A stretch of 64,000 bases of DNA, taken from NCBI GenBank assembly GCA_964035795.1, contig OZ038326.1, positions 524,784-588,783 on the forward strand, in the 5' to 3' direction. Positions within the stretch are counted from its first letter, which is position 1, and the number at the start of each line of letters is the position of its first letter. Below, piece after piece: positions 1-11,903 of this stretch. Source of the DNA: Pterobdella sp. o SKG-2022 (Eukaryota; Annelida; Clitellata; Hirudinida; Piscicolidae). A program made the translations under genes and the position numbers. The notes beneath the pieces were generated by a model. That model was given only the letters and a program-made list of their open reading frames with translations, had not been told where the DNA came from and did not search any database.

Positions 1-2
1 CC

Positions 3-663
3 ATCATCTCTTCCCAACTCATCCTCAAACTCATCGACACTCTCTATGGGCTGGCCAAGTTCACTGCTGACCCTTTTGTTGTACGCCTGTTATTTATTTC
101 AATTCATAATTATTATTTAGTTGGAGAATAAAGAAAACAAGTTCATTTATTAAAAATACAAAGTTTTTCTTAAGTATTATGTACATTATCAAGTATTGAA
201 GCTAATCTATCAAAAGCACATCACATTGTAGGCATTTATAACCCATAACAATATTCAACTACAACACATCATCATTAACACCCCACCAATCATCACTACA
301 GTGGTTCTCCATCATCGAAGAGCATCTGGAGATAATCTGCCTAAAGAGCCGAATCTTGGCAGAGTACATCAGACTGCATGGTATGCTGTGTTCACAGTCC
401 CTCGCACACACTCTCGGGTGAGTGTTCATCTAGAGGAGATAGTTTTTTGATTAAATATTTAATACATCGCATAACTTATTATGACGTATAACCTAACAAC
501 TTGGGATCAATTGTAGTATTATAAAATCCATACTAAATTCAACCCCATATACAACAGTTTTGATGTGAGCGACCTGCCATTATTGTTGGCTGTGGTGGGT
601 GTGCACAGCCCTGACATCCTTCTGCTTTTGAACAAGAGCAAGAATAATGAAGCTGATACATGA
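3..663 (+). CDS. 3' end of an unrecognised protein-coding gene (partial)
   Basis: Three exons can be joined with consistent phase: 3-80 (donor at 81), 302-417 (acceptor ctacag before it, donor gtgagt) and 558-663, ending in TGA at 661-663. The joined 99 residues are rich in leucine and isoleucine, predicted helical, and read like the C-terminus of a helical-repeat or HEAT-like protein (for example IISSQLILKLIDTLYG and LPLLLAVVGVHSPDILLLLN). I do not recognise the family. The 5' part lies outside the window. The main support is the open frame across all three exons and agreement at both junctions (phase 0, then phase 2). The gene lies on the same strand as the channel gene that follows at 1238. 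An alternative donor at 381 in the second exon was considered, but it breaks phase with the last exon. Confidence 0.6.
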
Positions 664-1237
664 TGAGGTGGTGGTGAAGTGGGAGGAAGGGGGGGTTATG
701 ATGATGGTGATAATGTAGTAGCACATGGTTGGATGACGACAGTGTGATGAAGTGACAGTTTCGAAATAATAAAAATAGTTGTTTATTGTTTTATACTTGA
801 TAATTGTTTTAATATTGATTATTTTAAATTTGAATAATAAATGATTTAATTAAGTGCATTTGTAAATTTTTTAATGTTGCTTGCGTCTGAAAGCCTCACC
901 ATTAAATTTAAGCGTTTTGTTCAATAACTTACAGTTGAGTTTTTATTTAATCGTGTTGAAATGTTATGTGTTTGAATAAGTTTAAATTTTCAGCATATAC
1001 ATTTGCAAATAAATATTTATACCACCCGCTCTTCTATAGGAGTATATAATACAGACATGATGAATTTATAATGAGGTATAAAACATGATGAACGCTTGTA
1101 TAATAAAAACATGATGCTGAGGGCAAACATGTGTTAACAAGGCCATTAATCGCCTTCGTTCCAAAAAGTAATTCATTAACAGATATATAACAAATAAAAG
1201 TAAAAGTTGGCATATTTTTGCATGGAATTCGTTGTAT
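664..1237. other. Intergenic, AT-rich
   Basis: This stretch lies between the stop of the first gene and the ATG of the DEG/ENaC gene. It starts with a short ATG/GTG-rich microsatellite-like patch (about 660-745) and continues as AT-rich sequence without a convincing exon. The 5' UTR and promoter of the channel gene are expected here, but I see no defined motif. Confidence 0.4.
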
Positions 1238-4200
1238 ATGGCCTCGAAAATCTCGCACGATGCTTGCGCTAACATTCATCAAAACCTGGAGCACTTTGCT
1301 GGAATCACCTCAGTACACGGTGTTCCACGCATCATCAACGCTTCATCCATCCAACAACGCATCTTTTGGGCGCTGGTCTTCCTCTTTGCTGTAGTCATGT
1401 TCATCATCACAGGAACCAACCTCCTCACACTTTTCTTCTCATATCCTAAAAAGGTTTGCTTTCATGAAGGTATCTCACTGTGTTCTTAACATTACATTTT
1501 GAGGCTTAAAATTGTATTTTTGAGTTAATTTTCAACTTAAAAGTCTAGTGTGCAAATGATCGATAGTAAATAACTAATACAGCACACAATGAGTGTCCGA
1601 TTGAGGGATCGATTTTTGAGCAAGTCAACTTGTGGAGTTTTGTTCGAAATTGGATATTTACAAAAATTTTTATTAAAGGACGAAAATTAGTTAATGCGAG
1701 TTGGAAGACATTCAATTTTTTTTATAATCCTGTTCGAACTCCAAAAGAGATTTAGGCTGAAATAGTAGTTACATTTGATTTGAAAGTTATATTTTTTCAA
1801 ACTCCTTTTGTTTGAAGTCGGATTTATTTTTATTCAGAAATATTCGATGGTTCATAAAATCGCTGAATTACAATCCATCATCCGCTTCACAAAGCCTCAC
1901 ATGCTATTCAAAACCGAATACCCTCATATGTTATATATTTGATCATCAACCAAATACAACTTATGATTGTATGCTTATTAAAATAAAAATTGATTACCTC
2001 AAACCGCGAACCATTCTCACCAAAATGCCATTCGACAAATCCATTAATTAGTTGATACGTTGAGATACACGCTTGATACACACATGTACATCGGACACCC
2101 CCATGAACCACCAAGGTAAATGTTGAGATAATCCAAAAGCCAGTGCCTTTCCCTTCTGTGACTGTGTGCAACACAGAGCATCTGGATATTATGGTAGTGA
2201 ACAAGATGTTTAAGATGTTCAACACTGCAGCAAATGAGGGTTGGAAGAAATTAATGTGTTTTAAATTATTTAAAAATGAGTATGAGTTTTGAATTATTTA
2301 AAAATAAGTATGAGTTTTAAATTATTTAAAAATGTATTAATCGTGCTGAAAAATATCGAAGGTACATATAATACTTCGATATTTTTCAGCACGATATGAA
2401 GGTACATATAATACTTCATATAAAACATATAATGATATATAATACTATAGATGAAAACGATGAAACGGAATCTAAAAAGTCACCAAGAAACACCAAGAGA
2501 AGACCCAAAAAAAAACGTAGCAAAACAGACGAAGAAGCCTTCTTGCAAAGCTACTCCAACTTCCAGGCAACCCTTTCAGTTCTGATGCAGACAGCCTTTT
2601 TGGGGTCTGGGAGCGGTGGAGTTGATTTGAGGGACGTGCTAGAGCTCATGTCTCGTATGGGTCTTGTGGCCAATGTTGGGCCCATTCTCTCGTCAAGAGC
2701 TAGCATAAAGTGAAATTTTTGAGCCGTTTTTATGAATCTTGTGTTGAAAATTACTCGGTATAGTTTCCAAGTATTAAAATTTGAAGAAATGATTTTAAAA
2801 TGTATTACTAACATAGAGTTCAAGACTTCATTGTGTATTGTCGCTTCATGGAAGAGGAGTGCAACATTACTGAAACATTCGTTAAGATTTTTGATCCCTA
2901 CTTCTTCAACTGCTTCACTTTCGAGCCCAAAAACATCATCAAGTCGACCAGACTGGCAGGCATCGAGCACGGACTGACACTACTCTTATTCCCTGGCAGT
3001 GCTGGAAGAGGGTCCAAGGTGAGACGTCAATATCTTGAAGTTTATCTGTGATCAATATATAAAAATGATGCGTTTGCAAATATTTATTATTGATCAATGT
3101 ATAAACAAGATGCGTTTGAACCTCTAAAAAATGTTGGATAAGTATTTTGAGGCAAATAACATGCGTAGAGATCCAGTGAGAACGACATGACGATGATTCC
3201 TGGCATGATCGAAGAAGATGCTGCTCTAGCAACCAACCAGGGAGCAAAAGTGGTCATCCACTCTCAGGATTCCATTCCTCACTTCACCACCAACGGCGTC
3301 GACATCCCAACGGGAGACTCGGTGAGTGTGGGCATAAGGGCCAGCCTGAATATTAGAGTGCCTCTGCCTCATGGAAACTGCACCGATCAGAAAGATGTCA
3401 AGTGGGGGTTTATTTAAAATAGTTTGAAGACATTTATTTTAATTTGATTTACTTATGAAATTGTCAGAATGATCCTAACTTGCAGAGCAAACAACGCGAA
3501 TGGCAAGAACACATTCCGATACACGTTGATCTCGTGTCAGAACCAGTGTATACAATCCAACATCGCCAAGAGTTGTGGCTGTGTGGATAGCAGGTTGTCT
3601 TACAGAGAAGAGGACTTGTTGAGACACAAGAAGAGATATATGAAGTATCGCAACAATATAAAACAAGACTCCGAAGCTGAGAATGGCTACTTGCCGTTTT
3701 GTCTCGAGCTTCCACCAATCCCGAAAAGGTGTCGCAGAACGGAAGTCATGTTTGAGTCTGAAGAGTGCTGGGAAATCGTCAAAAAAATGGCCAGTCAGTT
3801 TAATGCTAGGTGAATGTTCTATCAAACTCACTTCAATATACTCTTCATTTTAATGAGATTGGATATAAATTAATGAGCTAAGCATATTACAGAACAAAAT
3901 GCCGCAAGATTATATACGATAAGATGACGACGAAGCAACCGGAGATGATTGAGAAATGTCAGTGCCATCCTCCATGCCAGGATGTTTCGTATGAGTTCTC
4001 ACACACTCTCTCAAAACTCCCACAAAACCTCCAAGAAAACACCGCCTTCTACTCTTTAGTCGAACGGTTCTTATATAAAAAATATTTGCTAGCCGCAATT
4101 TGAAATTTGAATTAATAATAAGATTCATTTCAAATTATCATTCCACAATAAGGTATCTGGAGTCTCTACCAGCTGAAAGGAGGGAAGCTCTAGAAGCGAT

Positions 4201-4915
4201 GTAAGGAAACACAAGGCCATATCGGATTTCCATTAACCTCGAAAAACTCCAACAGGTATGGCGCTGACTACAGGAAGGAAGTGAAAAAGGGAATTTGTCG
4301 TCTGAACGTGTACATAGCTGACAACAACATCATCAAGGTCACTGAGTCTCCAGATTATGATATTGTTCGACTCATTTCTGATATCGGGGGACAAATGGGG
4401 CTATGGATTGGTGGGAACTTTTAATTTTTTCGATTTTATTTGAATTTTGATGAAACTTATATTTTTAATCATTAACTTGTTGAATTCATTGCAATTTATA
4501 TCATTTTTAAATAAGATTGAAGTTTGTGAAAAACTCAAAAAAAAGCAGGAAGATCTTGAATTTGCAATTTTTATCGTTTGCAACTTCAATCTTTACAGGA
4601 ATATCTGTAATAACACTGGTTGAAGTTTTGCAGCTTTTAGCGGATTTGTTCCGAGTTATTTCACTGGCTTTGAAGAAATTTTGGAAACTCTATTTTAACG
4701 TAGTTGCTGATGACAATAATGAAGATGCAGAACTCTCTGGTGAATTGAAGAATGGAACCTTTCCAACCACTAAGGTCGATAAAGATTTGGAAACATGTCG
4801 CAAATCAATCAATAAGTTGAACAGATCCAATCAAAAAACAGTTAAAGATTGTATCTCTTTTGATGGAGCAGAAGTTGAAGATGAATACCTTCTGAACAAA
4901 TTGACCACTGTCTGA
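1238..4915 (+). CDS. DEG/ENaC-family amiloride-sensitive sodium channel subunit, 10 exons, about 663 aa
   Basis: Exons: 1238-1453, 2116-2239, 2451-2709, 2817-3018, 3169-3401, 3468-3809, 3893-3988, 4153-4200, 4256-4410, 4599-4915; every junction keeps phase. The product is a trimeric plasma-membrane cation channel subunit with two membrane helices and a large cysteine-rich ectodomain. The family HG gating motif (SVHGVPRI) precedes TM1 (IFWALVFLFAVVMFIITG). The ectodomain opens with VPFPSVTVCN and has the CQNQCIQ and CQCHPPCQDVSY cysteine signatures. The pre-TM2 segment ends in GGQMGLWIGIS, giving the G-x-S selectivity filter, followed by TM2. The length is typical. The ATG at 1238 is chosen because upstream in-frame sequence is open only to a TAA at 1169 and has no other ATG. 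An odd lysine/arginine-rich patch (KKSPRNTKRRPKKKRSK) lies in the ectodomain. The ligand (peptide, proton or mechanical) cannot be told from sequence. A poly(A) signal AATAAA lies at 5208-5213. Confidence 0.92.
2259..2334. repeat. 28-bp tandem repeat, about 2.7 copies
   Basis: Near-identical AT-rich units beginning TTTTAAATTATTTAAAAATG lie head to tail in intron 2 of the DEG/ENaC gene, just before the hairpin at 2340. Copies differ at one or two bases. Confidence 0.8.
2340..2395. repeat. Perfect 22-bp inverted repeat with a 12-nt loop
   Basis: The arms 2340-2361 and 2374-2395 are exact reverse complements (left arm begins ATCGTGCTGAAAAATATCGA). The loop is GTACATATAATA. Directly after the right arm, GAAGGTACATATAATACTTC recurs, repeating the arm tip and loop. 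It lies in intron 2 of the DEG/ENaC gene. It could be a small foldback element or a duplication with inversion. Confidence 0.9.
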
Positions 4916-5393
4916 TGGCCACTTGAAATATTCAATCTTATATTTTCATATGGTTTATGCTGACTGAAAGAAAATTGATGCAAGAAACTAGAATGATTGA
5001 ATTGAAAGTCAAGTGGCATAAAACCTCCATGAGAAGAAATGAAATAGTGGAGGTTGTAAAGTATCTTGAATTAAAACAGTCAAGTTTTGTAAGAATTATA
5101 TTTTTGATTATCAAAGAAAACTGCCAAAAAAACTTTATTCAAACTATTTGAAATTAAATGTTAAAATATAGTTTAATAGAATGACACATTTTGTTACATA
5201 TTCGTCCAATAAATTGTTGTTATATATTTGTCCAAGATATTGTTTCTAGAATCTGAAGTTAATTTTTAAACACTGAGTAACATCTAAATATACGAATTTT
5301 GATGTTTATGTGAATTTAATTAATTAAACAAAACGTTTAGTAAATACTCTAGATACATTGAATATATTGTCTTTTAGCCCCAATGATATTGTA
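4916..5393. other. 3' UTR of the channel gene and AT-rich spacer
   Basis: Contains AATAAA at 5208-5213, a good poly(A) signal for the DEG/ENaC gene about 290 nt after its stop. I see nothing else before the tRNA gene. Confidence 0.5.
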
Positions 5394-5409
5394 GCCCTCG
5401 TGGCGCAAC

Positions 5410-5450
<41 letters not shown>

Positions 5451-5467
5451 GAATCCACCCGGGGGCG
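5394..5467 (+). tRNA. tRNA-Asn (anticodon GTT)
   Basis: A 74-nt cloverleaf ending at the discriminator base. The acceptor arms GCCCTCG and CGGGGGC pair fully with one G-U. The D arm contains GGCGCAACCGGTTAGCGC, the anticodon stem-loop is TTCGG-CTGTTAA-CCGAA with anticodon GTT, and the T arm is GGTGG-TTCGAAT-CCACC. The internal A and B box promoter sequences for RNA polymerase III are intact. A T-rich run (GTTTGTTTTTG) directly downstream fits a Pol III terminator. There is no intron, and CCA is not encoded, as expected for a nuclear gene. Confidence 0.97.
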
Positions 5468-5957
5468 TTTGTTTTTGCAATAGTTTTTTATACTTTAACA
5501 TTGGAAGTCTTTCTATATAGAATTTTTAAGACTTTCAGAATACCATATATACATTTTTTTAACTAAAAATTTCTTATGCATTATAACGTTAAGACTAAAA
5601 GTTTGGATAAATTATTTAACTTTTTTTGAGAGTTTCCCAAGTCATAAAAAATAAGAGTTAAAAGCACAAGCTAAAAATTTATCAAAAGATTTTCATATTC
5701 TCTTCAAACTGTTAATCTTTTCGTCAGCTTTAAGACAAAAATTAAAAAAAACAAAACATGAGTTAGTAAATTTCGAACAACAATAAAGCAAAAAAAAAAA
5801 TAGAATATTAATTTTTTTATTATAAATTTATTTTCATGCAGAAAGAGAATTCGTGTATTAGTTTTTTTTATAAGACACGAGTTAATAGATACACCGAAAA
5901 ATAAAATTGTTGAATGAAGTATTTGAAAATAAAAAACTATGTAAAAATTAAAAAACA
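5468..5957. other. AT-rich spacer / TMF1 5' region
   Basis: Very AT-rich sequence with long A and T runs between the tRNA gene and the TMF1 start codon. I see no gene or clear motif. Confidence 0.4.
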
Positions 5958-8900
5958 ATGAGCTGGTGGGATACAAAACAGTTGACATCGTTTGCTAGTC
6001 AAGCACTTAAAACAGCTCAGAAAAAAATTGATAAAGTTTTGGACATCAAAGAAGAAAACACAGAAAGTAAGATAAATATAAAACATATAATACATATTAT
6101 AATTTATTTCTCAATAATTAAGTCTCACATGTATTTTTTCATAAATTTACCTTTACATCTTAAAGCTGAGATTCAATTGCCAAACTTTGAAGAATTACAC
6201 GAAGAACAAATAAAAAAATGGGCTTTTTCAGAAACTTTCGAAGATTCCCCATCAACCTCAAAAAATGTTCAAATGCAGACAGATAAGTCATCCCACACAC
6301 ACCACCAAGACAACACTGGTGACAGCTCATTACTTTCCTATGAAGATGGGGAGAATGATGGTTCAACCCCACCAAAACATTTAACGTCTCTGGAAAAGCA
6401 ATTTTTGAAACGAAAAACAAATAAAATTGGTTCAGCCAAATCAGCCTTCAGAAAAGTAAGATATGTGAAGAGTGAAGCTGAAAGATCACTTGAAAACACA
6501 GAAAAAAATGTTCACAGTATCGATGCTGTCCAACAAGGTGCTTTTGAAAATTCTTCTGTTATCAAAGCTGAAACTTTTGAAAGTGAATTAATTGTAATAA
6601 GTAATGAAGCAGAAACTGAAGAAAATGTTGATAAAAATTCAGAGTTACCAACTACACAATATGAAAAGCATTTCACAGAAAATAACACAGATGAATATGA
6701 TGGCAGGAGTCTTCAAATGGAAGACATACCAAATGAGTTGAAGGACTCTAGCTGCTGGGCTGATGCCAGCTTGTCCATCTTGAGTGACAATTTTGGAGAT
6801 GGAGAAGCTAACATGCATAATAGTTCTCATTGGGAAAATAATGATGTTTCAATAGAGGAGGAAAATGGTCAAACAATTCCACCATCAATTTTTAAAAATG
6901 TTGTAGAAATAACTGAATTATCTAAGACTACTAATGAAGCCAAAGAGGATTCATTAATGGGAGATACATTACTACTCAAAGAAGAAGATACAGAAGTTTT
7001 GAAAGAAAAAATTCTTTTAGCTTCAAATTCAAATGTAAATATGGAAGGTGTGGGAAAGAGAGAAAAGAATTCAGAAACAGATGTTGAGGAAAGTAGTGTA
7101 TCACCTGAACCACTTGGAAGGCAATCAGAAATACATACAAAAGAAACAGAAGAAGGAGGCATTTTAGCTGATCATCAAGTAAGTGAGGGAGAGAGTCTAC
7201 CAGTTTTGGAAAAATCTGAGAATGTAATACAATCAACCATAGTATTTGAAGAAACACTAAAATCAGATGAAACACACACAAACACAATACCATCAGAAGA
7301 TACACCACCACCATCAGAAACAAATGCAGATACAATAGAATCATCAGAAATACACACAGACACAATAAAAAAAAAAGAAACAAAAACAGACTTTCAGCCA
7401 TCAGAAAATCAAAAGGTTGATTTTCCCACCTCTAAATCACCATTTGATCAAAAAACTTGTGTTATATCATCAACAATGTCATCTTCATCTTCATCAGCTT
7501 CAACCACAGTCCTACAACAAACAAGTGATGTTTCTCTTCAGGAAGTTAAACTTTCTAGCGATGATGATTCTACACCTACCTTGCTGTCTCTCAATAACAG
7601 CATCACTGATTCTAAAGGTAGTTCACCTCCCAGTTGAATGATTCATCAATAATTTGATTGGTAAAATTAGTTGATTAATAAATTAGTTGATTGGTCAGTT
7701 GCTTAATTAATTGACATCATTTGAAGCTAAACTTTTGAAAATATTTTCACATAGTATACATTCAAAATGCATTTATAATCATTAGACAGCACATTTTGGA
7801 AAAATGAAGAGGCCAAGGGCGTGTTATTTACTGTCACCTCAATGAAAAATCCCACAGGTTATTGTAAACTATTACTAATGGTTGACTTACATTAACTATT
7901 ATTACTATTGCTAATAGTACTAATAATACCCATACAACATCTACTACCACTTCTTCTAATCGCAGAATTGAGATGTTTAAAACTTTGAAATATTTGTGCT
8001 TTATTGATTCTCATTTATGAAGAATATTATAACTATAAAAGCGTATTTGTGTGCTGAATTTTAATATATTATATAAATTTTTCAATCCGTCACAGAAATA
8101 TACACAACATCAAAGCAAAAAGACAACAAGGAAAACGACAAACTTGACAATGAATTAGGGCAACAACCTCCAGCTTATATACCCGAGAGCTCAGCAGCTA
8201 ACAAACACAAACTTGATCAATCAATCGATAACAATGATGATAGAGATAAGAAAGAGGATAAAATGTCCCACGAAAACTCACCACATAACAGTGAACATAC
8301 CACTTCAGCCGATGAAGTCGATACCACTACCAGCTCAGACATTGAAATTATCTCACAAATCTCTACACTGAGTCTTTTTGGAACTAGGAACAACTGTTAT
8401 GGAGATAAGACATACTCTTCAGCCAGTTCCAATGGGTTAGCCTCCCCCAGTAACCATGGTAGTCATGCTAAAAGTATCAAGGTTCACAACAGGTCTGATA
8501 GTGGTTCCAGTAAGGGTGGGGATGATTTTGTCAATGTTGATTACGTCAGAGGAGGCTATGTGGAAGTCTCGCATAGGAAGAGAAATCCAGAAGAAATGGG
8601 TCATTTGGTTCGAGAGAATGAAAATTTGATGAGGAAGTTGGGTGAGTTAGCAGAGGTGCTGGAGTCGAGGGAGAGGAAGTTGATGGAGGTTACGAGGGAG
8701 AATGTCGATTTGAAAGAGGATAAATGCATTCTCAAAAGCCAACTTTCTCAGCTAGAAGATGTGTTAAAATCAGAAAAGGAAGATGTAGAAGATATATCTA
8801 AGGAGTTTTCCAAGAGAATCGCTGACTCAGAAAACAAGTTCCAACAGGCTTGCAAGGAAAAGGAATTCTTGAAAAAGAATTTGCAAGAGATTGAGTTGCG

Positions 8901-10838
8901 CAGGAGAACTGACAACTCTTCATACGATAAGGTGATTCAAGAGAAAGAGGAGACAATAACAGAACTTTTGGCTGAGGGAGAGAAATTATCAAAGCAACAA
9001 TTGCAGTCCAACAACCTGGTCAAGAAGTTGAGGAATAAAGAGAAAGAGTCTGATAATATCATCAAGAATCTCAAACAGAAAAATGAAGAACAGAAAGTGA
9101 AAATAGCAAACTTTGAGAGCGTCATCAGTGGTCTAGTGGATACTGATAAACAACAACTTGAAACCATCAATCAGTTGAACTTACTGGCCCAGACAAACCA
9201 AGAAACAATCTTCAAGCTTAAGAACGACCTCGAAGACTCGCAGGCACAAGCCATCAGTTTCAAATCAGCACTTGATAATTCATACAAAGAGATGTCTGAG
9301 TTGCAAAAGAGACGGATGCTGGAGGCGGGAGAGGCGCAGAAGTTGGCATTGAGTGAGGAGGAAATGGAGAGGATGAGGGAGGAGATTGCGAATGAGAAGG
9401 AAAGGAGCAAGCAGGTGCAACTGCAGTTGAGGGCTCAGGTTGATGAGTTGAGGGAGAGCCTGCATATGATAGAGGGAGATGAGGTGAAGAAGGAGATGCT
9501 GCTCAAACAGGAGATCACTGAACTGCAAAAGAGACTGCAGGAGAGTGAGAACAAAAACCAAGAACTTTCTCAAAATGTTTCTGTGTCGACCAAACCCCTA
9601 CTACGTCAGCTTGAAACACTCCAGAATACGTATCGAAACCACTGCAGTGCACATGAAAAAACTGAAAAAATACTCAACGAAAAACTTGCTGAGCAGGATG
9701 AACAGCTCAATTACTGCTTGGAAAGAGAAAAGATGACATCGGAGAAGTACAAAGAAGTCGTGAACAAATTATCATCTTCAGATTTGGAGCTGAGTTTGTT
9801 GAGACGAGAAAAGGATGGTTTGGAGGAGTGCCTGAAAGAGGCCCTCGACAAGATGACCTCATTCGAACGATCTAACACCCATTCCATGACCCATAAAGAC
9901 AATCTCATTAAGTCTCTGGAAAACGAAGTGAATCAATTTAAAAAAGAAAAGCTGATGCTGGAAGGAAAACTAGACATAGAAACAAGTAAGTTGGAAAGTG
10001 AAAAGAAGAGAACGGTGTTACTACTACAACAAATAAATGAAAAAGAGAGTTTATTGAAACTAAACCAGGGCAAGAGCAACCAGGTCACCGAACATTCATT
10101 CCATTCAGAATCACGAGCTTCCACTCCTCTGGATGAAAAACTTCATTCCAACCACTCCTCATTCCTTGATTTCAACCCTCCCTCTGAACAAACTACCCCA
10201 TCAGCCACCCCCACCACTCCATCCGAAATTATCACACCATTCAAAACGCACTACAAATCATTCAATAGACAATCTGTATATGAAAGTTCACGAGGGATGC
10301 TGGGCACGTCATTGGTGGAAAATCTCCAGTCAATGTTGAAGATGAGAGCCTTGGAAATCAATCAATTACAAAATAACATCGAGGAGCTGGAGAGGACCAG
10401 AGATTCTCTGAGCGACCAAGTTGTAAATCTGACCATCAAAAACGAGAAACTGAACGAGAAGTTAGTGCAGCTTGAGGAGATGAAGGTGGAGTTCGAGGGC
10501 ATGACTGGCAGGTACAATGCTCTGCTGCAGATGTATGGAGAAAAGGAGGAACAAGTGCAAGAGCTTACTCTTGATCTGCAGGAGTTCAAGCAGATCTACA
10601 AGCAGCAGGTCTGGTCATTATTAATATCAGACTTATCACCATCATTATTATAAGAACCATCATCATTCCATTATCATCCTATCATCGTCATTACAAACAT
10701 CATCATCATTACCCCATCATCATGGTTTCATAATCATCATCATCACCATTATTTTTATCCCACCATCATACTCAATATCACAATTGTCCTCAGATGAACG
10801 AGGTTTTAATGTGCAAGCCGCAGAACCTGCTCGACTGA
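5958..10838 (+). CDS. TMF1: TATA element modulatory factor 1 (TMF1/ARA160), Golgi coiled-coil protein, about 1372 aa
   Basis: Four exons with consistent phase: 5958-6066, 6166-7617, 8096-10608, 10794-10838. The N-terminus MSWWDTKQLTSFASQALKTA followed by KKIDKVLDI is diagnostic of TMF1. Residues about 37-680 are low-complexity and rich in Glu, Ser and Thr. From about residue 687 (MGHLVRENENLMRKL) the protein is an almost continuous coiled coil, broken near residue 1195 by a Ser/Pro/Thr linker. The conserved C-terminal region ending in LTLDLQEFKQIYKQQ is the part known in the family for Rab6 binding and named after TATA-element binding. TMF1 is a golgin that captures vesicles at the Golgi rim; it is longer than the human protein (1093 aa), mostly through the acidic N-terminal half. 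The tiny last exon (MNEVLMCKPQNLLD) replaces a read-through into a CAT-repeat intron. A candidate AATAAA is at 11022-11027. Confidence 0.9.
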
Positions 10839-11903
10839 AGCATTTTTGTCGAATAATTGTAAATTGTCATATTGTGATATTTCCATCTGTATTTAAATTT
10901 TTAGGTATTTTATTCAATATGAATTCACTTTTATATCTAATATTTTGAGGAAGTTTTATTTTAGGGTTTTGGCTTTGTTTGGTATTAATTTGGAAAATTT
11001 TGAAGCTAATTCAAACAGCAAAATAAAATTAAAATTAAGTTTTATTTTCTAGCTTCCTGCAAAATAACTCAAAAACTACTGTGAATTTGTCGCCATTTTT
11101 TAATCCAACCTAAGAATAAAAACTGCCTATGAAAGATTTAATAACAGCATTCGAATTTTGAATACTGAAATTCAACCCTGGTTTGAAAGGCTATAGCCTC
11201 GAGATTGTGAAAATTTATTTTAAAATCGATAATGAGGGCTAGAATTTGTAAGTGTTGATTTATCCTACTCAAATAATACTACAAAACATTCAGTTAAAAA
11301 ATCGCAAAAACGCTGGGTGGTAAAATTCATAATAAAAATGGTTAAACAAATATTGAAAGCAATAAAAATCGCGAAAATTGTCACCAAAAGTTAGATGTGT
11401 AGTTGGGATGAATGAATCGAAGTAATGAGATTAAAAAACGATCAAAACCGTTTATGAACATTTGGAAGGGTAGCACAATAGATAAAACATGTGAGACTTC
11501 TTTGGCCATTTTTTGGATCTCATTATAGCGTGCATATGTTTTCAACAAAAATTGTAGTTAAAAGGTATTGTATATAACATGATACTGTATTCAGTGTGAT
11601 GATATATAATTCAGTGATTTTATTTCGAACACAGTTTTTTCTTGATTTTCTTCAAGCATCTACCAAGTGCCTTGAGTGGAGACTCATAACTGTGAGGTAA
11701 AGCTGTACTCGAGGTTTCCTGCAATTATCGTTCAGATTTCAAGTTATATGTTTGAAAGGCTATTTAAAAATGGTAGGAAGTTTTTAAAAATTCAACTTCA
11801 AATTATGAAGAATTTTTAAGACAGACAGGCTTTTGGCGCCTCAAACTTAGTTTACGACATTTTGATACGATGAAATAATAAAATTTTTCGTTTTACTCAA
11901 AGT
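10839..11903. other. Convergent intergenic region (3' ends of TMF1 and sphingomyelin synthase)
   Basis: About 1 kb of AT-rich sequence between two converging genes. AATAAA at 11022-11027 suits TMF1; TTTATT near 11617 is a possible poly(A) signal for the minus-strand gene. I see no further ORF or repeat. Confidence 0.45.

Noticed and set aside
2396..2713. 105-codon plus-strand ORF as a gene of its own
   Set aside because: From 2451 it is exon 3 of the DEG/ENaC gene; the portion before that is intron and hairpin.
6976..7401. 141-codon Leu/Phe-rich minus-strand ORF
   Set aside because: Antisense shadow of the Glu/Ser-rich TMF1 exon.
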